Shown here piece after piece: positions 48,877-60,600 of a stretch of DNA of 64,000 nucleotides. The stretch is from Euryodendron excelsum (taxonomy: Eukaryota; Streptophyta; Magnoliopsida; Ericales; Pentaphylacaceae). The stretch spans positions 4,051,001 to 4,115,000 of the forward strand of contig CM065396.1 in assembly GCA_033060915.1 (NCBI GenBank), given 5' to 3'. The notes beneath the pieces are model-generated. The model searched no databases, had not been told where the DNA came from, and saw only the letters and a list, made by a program, of their open reading frames with translations. Made by a program: the position numbers and the translations under genes. How positions within the stretch are numbered: the stretch's first letter is position 1; every line of letters starts with the position of its first letter.

Positions 48877-49640
48877 CTTAAACTAGAATCTAGAAGCCGC
48901 ATACGATCGGACTCTGATGACACCTTGAACTGGAGTACTGAAGAACGCATACAATCGAACTCCGATGACACCTTAAATAGGAGTCCAGAAGACATCATAT
49001 GGTCGGACTCCGATGACACCTTAAATTGGAGTTTAGAAGATCACATACGGTCAGATTCCGATGACCCTTTAAACTGAAGTCCAGATGACTACATACGGTC
49101 GGACTTTGATGACACTTTAAACTGGAGTCTAGAAGACCGCATATGGTTGGACTTCAATGACCCCTTAAACCAGAGTCCGAAAGACCGCATATGGACTCTA
49201 ATGGCCGCTTTAGCCGGAATCTACAAGACTGGATACGATTGAACTCTTATGACCTTTAAACCATATACGATCAAACTTTGATGACACTTTAAACTAGAGT
49301 CTAGAAGACCGCAAATGGTTGGACTCTAATGACACCTTAAACTGGAGTCCAGAAGACCACAAATGGTTGGACTCTAATGACACCTTAAGCCGAAGTCTAG
49401 AAGACCGCATACAGTTAGACTTCGATGACACCTTAAATTGAAGTCCAGAAGACCGCATACAATTGGACTTCAATGACATTGTAAATTAGAGTCTGGAAAA
49501 CCGCATAAGGTCGGACTCTAATGACACCTTAAACATGAGTTTTGGCAACCGCATCCTGGTCCAACTTCAATGACACTTTAGAATAAAGTCCAGGCAACCA
49601 CGTCTCGGTCCGACTCTAATGACAGCATTCTGGAGATCTT
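48877..49640. repeat. 48-bp tandem array, about 16 units
   Basis: The core GGACTCCGATGACACCTTAA, then ACTGGAGTCCAGAAGACCGC and ATACGGTC, repeats every 48 bases, with single irregular units near 49190-49260. As 48 is divisible by three, frames stay open on both strands (plus 48853-49077, repeat peptide RSDSDDTLNWSLEDHI; minus 49294-49479). The plus frame ends by a stop within the array, so a protein is unlikely. Confidence 0.93.
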
Positions 49641-49889
49641 CTATCTTTGACCTTTACCAGCATCACTTATCCTCTCTAGCATGAGTCTCGATGTTCGCAA
49701 CCCGGTTAGACTCCTAAACTCTAAACCGAAAGTCCAAAACTTATAAGGCCTATAAACTGAAGGCTTGACAAGATCCGATGAACTAAATCAGAGGGCAGTA
49801 ACCTCTAGTATCACCCCTTGAAGTTCGGTCCATCAATCAAAAATATAAAACCTTGAACTAAAGAGCACCAAACCAAGCCAAAGCATGAG

Positions 49890-50285
49890 GGACATGCTTC
49901 ACGACATTAGAGTGTCGTGAAGGAGAACATTGTGACTCACAACACTCTAATGCTGTGAAGCATAGTTTGCTGTGAAGCACAAAACTGTGCTTCACGGCAC
50001 ACTACTATCGTGACTATCCATTTCTAGGCTTTTGGCCCTGTTGTGCCACATATGCTGATGTCATGCAGATATCTCTAGGGTGATATCATCATTGGCTGAC
50101 ACAGTAAAATTTTGGTGGAGCCACACCTCCCCTCTCCAAAAGTTAGGCATTGCAATGCCTTGAAGAAGAAAACCCTTCTTCACAGCAATGAAATGCCATG
50201 AAGAACAAAAAAAGCTCTTTATGACATTGCAATGTCGTGAAGAAAGAAATCCTTCTTTATGGCATTGCAATGCCATGACAACAAC
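49890..50285. repeat. Cluster of perfect hairpins and palindromes
   Basis: Perfect inverted repeats include 49897-49922 (arms CTTCACGACA/TGTCGTGAAG, 6-base loop), 49972-49995 (arms GTGAAGCACA/TGTGCTTCAC, 4-base loop), 50145-50160 (AGGCATTGCAATGCCT), 50223-50236 (GACATTGCAATGTC) and 50259-50276 (ATGGCATTGCAATGCCAT). They are variants of one unit, GGCATTGCAATGCCGTGAAG plus AAGAAATCCTTCTTCAC, repeated with sign changes in the stem. Confidence 0.92.
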
Positions 50286-50749
50286 GCCTATGTATAGGCC
50301 ATCCCCCTTCCATTTTACACATATGCTACTAAAACCGGCCCAGTCAACCTTAGCCTAGTCGGACCCCTGTCTTATTGACTGGTCTAGAATCACTTGATCC
50401 TAGCTAAAGCTCTACTAGACCAACGGGTCTTGATAGCGCTCCTGCGTAGTTGGAATTCTATTTTATTTCTAGGCCCGAGGATTTAGAAACTACTCCTGAC
50501 TAGTTAGAACTCTATCCGATTTTTGGGTCAGATAGTGCTTTCGACTAGCCAGAACTCTACCTGACGAGAACGGTGAAAACAACATCTAGCTAGGCTAGGC
50601 TAGAATGTTGCCAGAATCCCGCCAACGAGGTGTAATTCAAACCAATCGGTTAAGCTTACAACTGAAACCATTACAATATTACGAAATTCACATAGCTTAA
50701 TGGGTATCTAAATTGTTACCTATGGCAATTTCAACACCTACTATCCCTC

Positions 50750-50930
50750 CAGCATAGCCGTCACTCTGTCCGCTCTCGGCTCAATATAGGCCCCTACCTA
50801 GCTATCACTCTGTCCAATTTTTTACTCCAAACAAGTTCCCGCCTAGTTGTCACTTTGGCAATTTTCGGCCCAAAATGGGCCCCGGCCTAGCCGTCACTCT
50901 GCCCGATTTTTTGCAACCAAACTATGTTCG
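50750..50930. repeat. TAGCCGTCACTCTGTCCGA-type units
   Basis: Four diverged units of 50-60 bases carry GCCTAGCCGTCACTCTG followed by a CCGATTTTT-like block and CGGCCCAAAATGGGCCCC. Related CTAGTTAGAACTCTA units precede them at 50440-50580. Confidence 0.7.
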
Positions 50931-53900
50931 TACTTAGCCAAAATTCTGCCAAAATCACTATAGGTACACAAAATTTTATTTTAAGTTATGGGAATCATGC
51001 ATTTTCTACTTCTACTCCTTCTCAGTTTTCGGTGGCCTACTTAGGCTTTTAGCTGGCATACTGCATTAGCATACTTATACATGGTTGCATTTTGACCCAT
51101 CGTAAGCCGTTATAATGTCTGTTTTCAAAAATCATTAGAAGCATACCAGCTCATATGAGTAGTCATAATGCGCATTTCAAACCCAAAACTACATTTCTGG
51201 CCAGTTTTGAGATGTTATACTGTTCGGTTGAAAATCCAAAACTAACTTTTTTGAAATAAATATCCAGACCATCCTCATGAGCCATTATATGTATGCTCTC
51301 TTTCAATATTAGAAATACGTGGCCCGCTAAAATAACTAAAATACCCTTTTTTTGGAACAACATCATTTTTCTCCAAAAAGCATGAACCAACATCATAGGC
51401 ATGGCATGTATGTTCTACAATTGCCATTATACAGACCTTCTGTACTAAAAATGCTAAAACTGTCAAAATGACGAAAATGCTCATTTTCTTTAAAATAGCC
51501 CCGACTTTAGTTCTGAGTTTGTGTACGTATGCTAAATGCTTGCCGTTAGGTAGAACTTCCGTATAAAAAATACCAGACTCTTGTGTGGACTAATAAAAGA
51601 TGTACAAATCGGCCAAAATTGCATAAAATCAAGAAAGATCCATTTTCAAATGACAAAATCGCCTGTGAAAAAAAACAAAAACGACTATCCTCTTTTTATG
51701 AAAAATGACAAAATTGCCCCTAGTGGACCCCACCTAGCACGCTTTTTGATACAGTACCTAAGTTCTCAAAGTGATAAGGCCACCCTTCCAAGACTGTCCC
51801 AAGACAGTCCAACATGCTTAAAGTGCCATTCTAGTCAATTCCGGACCAATTCCAGTGAGTCCTAATTAAAATGACCATTTTGCCCTTGGTGGCCTAGTCA
51901 CCCTTTTCAATCACACCGGCAACCCCTATGACACTCGCGAGTTTTCCTATCTCTTTTTTAGCTAGGCCCCACATCCTGACAGCTTTCCAAATCGACTGGA
52001 GCCATTTGTAGTGGAGCGTGGCCAAAAAATGGCTAGGAGCCACTAGAAGTGGCACCCAAACTTTGCCTTGCAGCCTAAGGTCGAATCAAATCAAATCTTC
52101 ACAGGATCAGAGACTGAGCGCCACTCCTAGTGGCATCACCTACCTATAAACACCCCATTTTTAACCACTCAACAGTCTATGGTCTGTCCAAACTTGTACT
52201 CAAGTTAATATGAATGTATTCCAATCGAAATCAACTTTCTAAGTCTAATCCCGTCTATTCATCGCTTCATGGGCCCACCAGGCCCAAATAGAGGCAAAAT
52301 GACCAAAATGCCCATAGGGGCATTGTTAGGTCCAATTCCAAATCAGGCACGTCTTTCCAAAGATGGTAAGTCCCCATTCTAAATTCCAAACTAGGCACGT
52401 CTTTCCGAAGACGATAAGTCCCCTTTCCAAATTCTAAACCAGGCGCGTCTTTTCGAAGATGGTAAGTCTCCTTTCTAATTCCAAATCAGGCGCGTCTTTC
52501 AGAAGATGATAAGTCCCCTTTCCAATTCCAATAGGCACGTCTTTCCAGAGATGGTAAGTCCCCTTTCCAATTCCAATAGGCACGTCTTTTCGAAGATGGT
52601 AAGTCCCCTCTAAACCTGTCGACCGGGACGAGACCCCAAGTCTCCTAGATGGTAGAATGGTCCACCTTTGGTGCCTGCTAGTCCGCCAATGCAGAAATGT
52701 CCGTTTCAGCACGTCTTCTAAGAAAATTGACTTCTCAGGTGCTAAGTCCCTTTAGTAGCTTCCCGAGATCAGGCAGTCTTAGGAATGATCGCGAACCGCT
52801 AGAGTAGCGAAAATACTCGCTAATATCGCAACCATCAGAGTAGCGGAAATACTCACAAACAGGTCGATATAGGGAATTGCCAGTAAACCCCTATCATGAG
52901 ACCACTGTCAAAGTGGCGGAAACACTCAAAACCCAGGTCAACATCAGTGCCTGCTAGCCCACTTCGGTGAAAAATGACCAAACTGCCCCTAGGGCCATTT
53001 TCGGCAAGTTTCTAGAGAACGCACCTGAGTCCTCAGAATGATAATTCCACCCTTCCAAGATTGTCTTAAAATCAATCCGGCATGATTAGGTGCCTTCTAG
53101 TCAGTTTCGAGCCAGTTCCGAGACTTTTCGGTCAAGATGACCATTTTGTCCTTAGGCATCCGAACTCCCCGGGGACCACACCGGCTCTGGATATCAAATT
53201 GGTAACCTCCCGAGAATGCTTCTTATAGTGTTCTCAACCTTCTATTATCTTTCTGAATCATTCCGAGTCAGTTCCGGCAAATCCGGTGCAAAATGATTGT
53301 TTCGCCCCTAGTGGGTCTGTCACCTTTTCCTAGCCATACCGGCTCTGGGTATCAAACCGATAATCTCCTAAGATTGCTTTTTATAGTATTCCCTACCTTC
53401 CTTTATCTTTCTGGATCATTCTGAGTCAGTTCTGGTAAACTTGATGCAAAATGACCGTTTTACCCCTGGTGGGTCGGTTGCCTTTTTCTAGCCACACCAG
53501 CTCTAGGTACCAAAGCAGTAACCTTTGAGAACGTTCTAAATAATGTTTCCAAATCTCGAGTCTTCTTCTGGGACATTTTGAGTTCGTCCTGGCAGCTTTC
53601 TGATCCAGTTGACCATTTTGCCCCTAAAGGCTCGATTAACCCTTCCGACAAATCTTGTCATCTTTTTTTAAGTCTACTACCTCTGGGACACTGTTCTAAG
53701 TGTTCCTGTTCCTTTTCGGCCTTCCGGGCCATTCCCGACTCCTTAAATGCTTCCTGGACCTTCCGGAGTCACTCCTAGTGAAGCTAGGCTAAAAATTGCA
53801 TGGTAGTCACTAGTACAGGCGCCCAAATCTTCTCAAGATACGTTGCTTGCCGACCTTAAAACTTTCCTAACTGGCCGAGGCCACTAGTAGTAGCGCCAAG

Positions 53901-53989
53901 CCAATATGTGGCCTGGCGCCACTCCTAGTGACGCTAGAAGCATTTTTAGCCTAGCGCCACTGCAACAGGCGCCAGGTCTGTCCCATCTC

Positions 53990-53997
53990 TATAAATA
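53990..53997 (+). promoter_or_regulatory. Probable TATA box of G (TATAAATA)
   Basis: TATAAATA on the plus strand directly after the GGCGCCACT-type cluster (53881-53978). Sequence and placement are the same as in the opposite-sense LTRs. Confidence 0.65.
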
Positions 53998-54407
53998 CAA
54001 AGCCTTCTTCAGCGTGAAGGAGCTCCGCCAACTCAGTCTAAAAATCCTATTATTCGACAAACAGAGCTCGTAGCCTCTCTAAACCCTAGGTTTTCCAAAC
54101 CCTAGCCTCCATACACAAACCCTAGCCTCCTATACACTCACATACACTTCTATACACTTATACACTAGCCTCCGAAGCCTCCTTTGAAGACTTGAAGGGC
54201 TGCAATCTGAAATTTTGAAGATTGAAGACAAACTCTTAAAGATTGAAGTGAAGATCGAAGTAAGACAAACAAAACAAAGCGCGCAAAGCTAAGCAAAATA
54301 AAGAAGACACAAGGTAGGCTTCTTATTTACGTTTGCACATCTTCCCCCCTCTCTTCTCTCTCTGAACCCACTTGGGTTTTCTTCTATTTTAATCCCCCAT
54401 CTTCTTT

Positions 54408-54421
54408 CCCCCCCCCCCCCC
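54408..54421. repeat. Poly-C tract of 14 bases in G
   Basis: Complement-sense counterpart of the poly-G tracts at 4144-4156 and 36898-36909. Confidence 0.9.
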
Positions 54422-57232
54422 TTCCTTGCATGCTTGAAACAAGGGAATTCCCGGTCCATATGTAGGATTAGGCTATTGGAGAGTCACCGTGTCGAGGGCT
54501 TTTTTTTAGTCTAACCGGAGACCACGTGGGTTCGGTCCCCTTAATTATGTGGTGAAGCCTTTAACCTTGTATGTTTACGACCCTCTTTGCATTGTGCCTA
54601 TCATGATCTTGCATTCTTCCAAAATTCGTTTTCAAACTCGTTTTCAAAGCTTGCATTAACATCGTTTTCAAAATTGCATCAAAATCTTCTTTTCTAAAAC
54701 TTGTTTTCAAAATCACAATCCTAGGGTGATTCAAGCCTTTCCATGGCTAGGGTTGCTTTAGGAAAGTGTTACATTTAAAGTGACCAACATGGTCCATATT
54801 TTCAAATCCTTGTTGTTTTCAAAACCACTTTCTTAAAGTGGTTCTAGCCTTCTTATGGTTAGAATCGCTTTAGGAAAGTGAGACATTTTTATACTTTCTA
54901 AAAATTCTGTTTTCAAAAGTCTCTCTTTCTAAAACCCTCTCATTCAACATACTTTCCAAAAATGCTCTCCAATCTCCTTCTTCAAATTCCTTTCCAAAAT
55001 TGCTTTCTAAAAACTCCCTCCAAAAATCTATTTTTCAAAAACTCCCTTTTCAACTCCTTTCCAAAACACTCTCTTTAAATTCCTTTCCTAAAAACACTCC
55101 CTAGGTTTCCTTCTTAGAAAACTCTCTCCAGTCTCCTTTCCAAAATTGTTTTCAAAATCTCCTTTCTAAAAATCTCTTTCCAACAACATCTTTCCTAAAA
55201 GCTCCTTTCCAAAAAACGCTTTCTTCAAAGTTCACTCTCCAAAAACACTCCTTACGTTTCCTTCCTAAACAACTCTTCCTAAAAACTCTTTCCTAAAAGC
55301 TTCTTCCAAAATCTTTTTCCTGAAACTCCTCTCTAGGATTTCTTTCCAAAAATATCTCTTTCTAAAAACTCCTCTCTAGGATTTCCTTCTAAAAATCTTT
55401 GTTTCCAAAAACGCATCTTTCCAAAAACTCTTTCCTTAGAGCCTAAGTTAAACCCTAGAGCCAACAATTAGGAAACCCTAATTTTCCTTCCCAAAAACAT
55501 GATTTCCAATCCCTTATTTTGGCCTCAAAACCTAGGTTTCCAAAACCTCTTGTTTTCTACATCAAAACTATACATATTTTCAAAACCAATTTTCTACATC
55601 AAAACTATAATCTTCCCAAATCTAGGGTTTCTAAAACTTCCCTTTCTAAATGCATGTAAAATCCAATCTTCCCTTTAGGAAATCGAACTCAATCTTCCCA
55701 CTTAGGAGACTAGATCTTATCTTCTGTTTTTAGAAACAAAATCAAAACATCTTTTTTTAGAAACAAAATCCAATCCCTTGTTTTAAGAAATAGGAATCTC
55801 AATCCTTTCAAACCCAATTCTTTCATAATTCAACTCCTTCCTAATCTAGTATTTTCCTAAGCCTTAAGTTTCCTAAACTTAAACTTTTGAATCTTTTCTT
55901 AAACTTTAAGCTTTCAAACCTTTCTTAATTCAACCCTTTCCTAATTTCATCCTTTCCAAATCCAAGTTTCCAAATTTTCTTAAACTCAAAACCTTTCCTA
56001 GTTTCAAGAATTTCTAAAACTCAAACTTTGAATCTTTCTAAAATTCTAAACTTCCCTAAACTTTAAATCTTTTCAAATCTAAAACTTTCTAAATTCTAAA
56101 CTTTCCAACTTTCAAAACTTCCCTATTTCAAAACATTCTAAATTCAAAACTTTCCAATTTCAAAACTTTCCTAATTCGAACACTTTCCTAAAATGACATT
56201 TTCCTAATTCGAACTTTTCCTAACTCAAAACTTTCCTAAAACGAAACTTTCTAAATCCTATCTTTCCTAAGTCTAGGGTTCCCAAATCTCAATCTTTTCA
56301 AAACAAGTCCAAATCTTTCTTCTAAGTTCTATCTTTCCAAATCCAAGTTCCAATCTTCTATTCTAAATTCAAATCAAATCCAAATTCCAATTCAACTCCT
56401 TTTTCAAATCAAACCTTCTATTTTTTATTGGACTCTTATCCAAACTACGACTGACCTGATTTCTCCAAAAGGATACATAGGCAACCCTCATGGGTGCGGT
56501 CACCATCTTCTTCAAATTTCTAATTCGATGATCTATTTCAAACTTTCAATTCCAAGTTTCTATTTCCAAATCTCTATTTCCAATTTCCAAAACTTTTCAA
56601 TTTCAAATCTATCTTTTCAAATCTCTTTTTAAATCAAATCAATTTCTTTCCAAATATATTTTCCAACTCTTTTTTTTTTCTTGCACTTGCACATCATGCA
56701 TCATGCTAGTTTTTTTTTAAACATTTCTTTTCTAAAGTAAATAGGATTGAACATTTGTTAGTTGAAGACTCTCATAGGTGAAGCTAGAGTAAATAGACAT
56801 GTAGGTACCGCAAGGGCAGGGTAGGGTGATGGCTTAGTGCGTCTTCCCTACACATAACCAACCTCCGAACCTAGAATCATTGTTTTTAAAGACCAAAATG
56901 GAGTTTATTTTCAAAAAGGGCTTAAATGTTTTCTAAAGGTTGCCAAACAACCTATTTTTTTTAAAACCCTCTCTTAAGGTAGTATTTTCAAAATCGTTTT
57001 CAAAAACCCTAAGTGTAGTTTTCGAATTGTGCTTAGTTTTTAGGTGACCTAACTCAGCTTAACCAAGTTAGGTGGCGACTCCAAATATTTTCTAAAGCCC
57101 TTTATTTAAATATATTTTCAATTCAAACCTAGTTGCACTCATTCTTCTAGGAGGGTGAGTTCTGACGAGAGAATACAGTGTTTTTCCCGCTTGTGTGTGT
57201 GTTCCTCGAGTGCAAAAAATCTGGGCATGACA

Positions 57233-60200
57233 CTACCCCCATTTTTTTTCCCATAAATATAGTGCACCCCCCAATGTATTCCATATCTAGAAAAATGTAG
57301 CAAAGCTCTGCCAAACTATTTGCAGCCTCCTAAATTCTGAAAAACCTTAATCTCTCTGAGGGTTTGAGCCTCCTTAGCCCTATACACTCAAACCCTAGCC
57401 TATACACCTATAACCCTAGCCTTCAAACACTATTGAAGGCCAAATCCAGCCCCTTCAAAGCACTTGAAGGCCTCTTAAGTCCAAGACAATGTCACCATTA
57501 AAGGTTGAAGAAGAAGTGAAGACAAGGTAGAGTTTCTTTATGGTTATACTCTTCCCCTCTGTCTTCTCCCTCCTAGTCCACTTGGACTATTCTCTATTTT
57601 AATCTCCATCTTCTACCTCCTCTTCTTGCATGCTTGAAACAAGAGGACCTTGGGTCCATGCCTAGGGAAAGCCGTGGGGAGGTCACCGATTGGCGTACTT
57701 CATATAGTCTACCTTGTGATGGTGTGGTCTCGAGCCCTCTTGATTATGTAATGAAACGTTAAACCTTGTATGTTCACGACTCTTTGCATTATAATTGTCA
57801 TGATCATGCATTGTTTACAATTGCTTTGCTTTTATACTCACGATTCTAGGGTAATTCTAACATTTTCATTGTTAGGGTTTCTCTAGGAAAGTGACATATT
57901 CAAAGTGGCCACCAAGGTCTATATTAAGGTTTCAAAACCCCAATTTGTTTATCAAAATTACAACCCTAAAGTGATTCTAGTTTTTTCCATGGTTAGGGAT
58001 GCTTTAAAAAAGTGAAACATTCAATGAAACTTCCAAAGTCCATATTAGGGTTTTGAACCCTAAACATCCTTTTCAAACTCTCTAGCATCATTAATCTCTA
58101 CACACTTTTCAAACTCCATATTCAAGGATTTTTCTAAAAATGGTTCTGAGAGTTGGTTTCTTGAAGCTTAGGTTGAAACCATAGATTTCCATGCCTTAGG
58201 ATGCCCTCCTCAAGCCCCCTAACCTCCATTTTACATTTCAAATTGCATGAAAATGGTTTTCAAAGTCCTTGTTGCATTATGCTTTTCAAAAAGTGCATAA
58301 CTCTCTTGAGTTGCCTTTTAAAAAGTGGCGCATAAAATCACAAAATTTTTCAAATGAAATCATAAGATTTCCAAATCCAATCTTACCATTTTCAATTTCA
58401 AATCATATCATACCCTTCGATTTTGGAAGCAAAATAAAATCCTTTCATTTTAGAAACAAAATCAATCTTTCCATTTTTTTTAAATCAAATCTTTTCATTT
58501 TTAACATAAAATTATATCTTTCCATTTTTAATATAAAATCAAATCTTTCTATTTTTAACATAAAATCATATCTATTCATTTTCACATAAAATCATATCTT
58601 TTTAAAATTTCTATTCCAAATCCATGCATAAAATCACCTTCCAACCTGGGTTACCTAAACCATAGTTGGTCGATCTAATCCTAGTTGGTCTAACCCTAGT
58701 TCAACCTAACTCTAGGTCATCTAAACCCTAGTTGGTCAACCTAACCCTGGTCGATCCAGCCCTAGGTCAACCTAACCGTAGGTCATCCAACCCTAGTTTG
58801 CCTAAACCCTAGGTCAACAAAACCTTAGGTCAACCTAACCCTAATGGTCCAACCCTAGGTCAATCTAACCTTCGTTGGTCAACCTTAGGTCAACCTAACC
58901 CCAGTGGTCTAACCCTAGGTCAACCAGACCCTAGTGGTCCAACCCTAGGTCAACCAAACCCCAATTGGTCAACCTTAGGTCAATTTAACTCTAATGGTCT
59001 AACCCTAGGTCAACCTAACCCTAGTTGGTCAACCTTAGGTCAATTTAACCTTAGTGGTTTAAGCATAAGTCAACCTAACCCTAGTGGGTCAACCGACCTA
59101 GGTCAACCCAACCCTAGTTCACCCAACCAAGGTTAGATGACTTCAAGATTTCAACTCTAAAGACTCCTTTGAAACCATACCTCATATCAAATGGTTTTCT
59201 TAGCATGTTTCTAAAAGTCATATTCCATGTATCTTGAGTTTCTAAAACAACTTCAAAGCCTTTTCAAATGTTACCATAGCCTTTTTTCATATGCTTTCGA
59301 AAGCTCTTTACGAGTTTGTCTTAAACCTCAAATGGTTAGACACTTACCACTTTCAAAAACTATTTTCAAAATAATTTAATAAACTCACAACCCTAAGTGA
59401 ATCTTAGCCCTTCCATGGTTAAGGTTCCCAAAGGAAAGTGACATATCAACTGTAACCTTCCTAGATCCTTGATAGGGTTCCATAACCCTAGACATTTTCA
59501 AAACTTATTTTTAAAGTCTTTCCCAAAGCTCACAACCCTAAGGTGATCCTAACCCTCCTCATAGTTAGGGTTGCCAAAAGAAAGTGATATATCAAATGAA
59601 ACCTATAAGGTTCATATTAGGGTTCCAAACCCTAAATGTTTTGAAAAACCTCTTTCCAATAACTTAGTCAAAACATTACATTCTTGAAACAACCCTAAGC
59701 TTTCTATGGTTAGGGATGTCTAAGATCAAGTGAGATATTCATAAAAGGGTTCCTTAACCCTAAAGTCAAAAATCTAAAGGAAGTTTCTAGTCCCTTTTTT
59801 CTAAAAATATTTTTCAAAACTCATAGCCTTGAAGGAGTTTAGTTCTCACATAGCTAACCTCTCAAAGGTAACAAAACATCAATATGCCTTTCATAAGTTG
59901 TTCATAAATTATTTCAAAAATCTTTTCAAGACAAGTTTACAAGAGCTTTTGCAAATCCAAGCCCCACTTTAAAATCCCTAATCAAGTTTCCAAAAATCTC
60001 TTGAGTTATGTTTAAAAACACTTCAAAACACTTCAAATCCCATTTCAAAAGCACTTCCAAAAGCCTTCAAGTTCTATTTTAAAAACACTCAAACATCCAA
60101 TTTCAAATCAAAACTCTCTTGAGTTTAAGTTTCAAAACATTCCAAGACTCTCACGAGTCTCTTTTCAATCAGACACTTGTCCGAACTACGATTAACCTGA

Positions 60201-60381
60201 TTCTCGCCAAATGAGACACGTAGGCAACCTTTAAATAGGTGTAGTCATAACCCCTTTTCAAACACAAAATACATTTTCAAAACTTCCATTCCAAACTTTG
60301 TCTAAACTTTTTTTTCAAACTTCTATCATGCATCTTTCATCCGAAAAGTGATGACCGAACCCTTTTTCAAAATCTATTTAA
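57233..60381 (+). repeat. Putative giant LTR K, right part (family 2-like)
   Basis: After the right CTACC of G the text continues with an LTR promoter-proximal region (CACTTGGACTATTCTCTATT, TCTTGCATGCTTGAAACAAG), the AACCCTAGGTCAACC array and the CACTTGTCCGAACTACG block, all in reverse complement to F. It is cut off at 60381, after CTTTTTCAAAATCTATTTAA, about 480 bases before the expected LTR end. Confidence 0.72.
58640..59140. repeat. CCTAACCCTAGGTCAACC minisatellite
   Basis: About 25 imperfect units of 18-22 bases built from CAACCTAACCCTAGT, TGGTC and AACCCTAGGTCAA. It is the longest array of this motif in the window and the complement of those in F and I. CCTAGG is palindromic. Confidence 0.92.
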
Positions 60382-60600
60382 GTGGATTAGGTTAACCCTG
60401 GGTTAGGATGACCTAGGGTTAACCAGGGTTAGTTTGACCTAGGGTTAACTAACTTGGGTTAGATTAACCTAGGGTTTGGAGGTGTCCTAGGGTTAGCCAA
60501 TTAGGGTTAGGTTGACCTAGGATTTTGAACTAGGGTTTGGATCTAGTGGTTTTGGAATGGTGGTTTTGAACTAAGGTTTGGTCCTAGTGGTTTTGGAAGG
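60382..60600. repeat. GGTTAACCTAGGGTT minisatellite in I
   Basis: Eight to ten units of GGTTNACCTAGGGTTA type, ending in TAGTGGTTTTGGAA units. Opposite in sense to the array at 58640-59140. Confidence 0.85.

Larger units (their letters stand above)
48837..52144 (+). repeat. Putative giant LTR K (third variant), left part
   Basis: Starts TGTTGACACCCAAAATTTGACC, which can be aligned with the family start TGTAAGCACCCCATTTTTGCC. It then has its own arrays: 48-bp units, hairpin units, TAGCCGTCACTCTG units, and AAAATGACNAAAATGCCC-rich units of about 120 bases (51180-51720). From about 51720 it matches the giant-LTR block with AGTACCTAAGTTCTCAAAG and CCACCCTTCCAAGACTGTCC. It is interrupted by G at 52145 and resumes at 57238. 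Treating 48837-51700 as the same LTR is inference; it could instead be a separate insertion. Confidence 0.5.
52145..57232 (+). mobile_element. Solo giant LTR G, 5088 bp, nested in K, TSD CTACC
   Basis: Starts TATAAACACCCCATTTTTAA (TG changed to TA) and ends CTGGGCATGACA. CTACC lies at 52140-52144 and 57233-57237. It matches LTR1 in reverse complement over its whole length: 48-bp minisatellite (52330-52610), two to three dyad units (52970-53470), dyad cluster, TATA box, poly-C, G-poor tract and the TCATGGGTGCGGTC block. No internal region, so it is a solo LTR. Confidence 0.93.

Noticed and set aside
48877..49640. CRISPR-like array
   Set aside because: Units are contiguous 48-base tandem copies without unique spacers, in eukaryotic retrotransposon DNA.
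58640..59140. Interstitial telomere repeat
   Set aside because: The unit is AACCCTAGGTCAACC-like, not runs of CCCTAAA, and sits at a fixed place in an LTR family.
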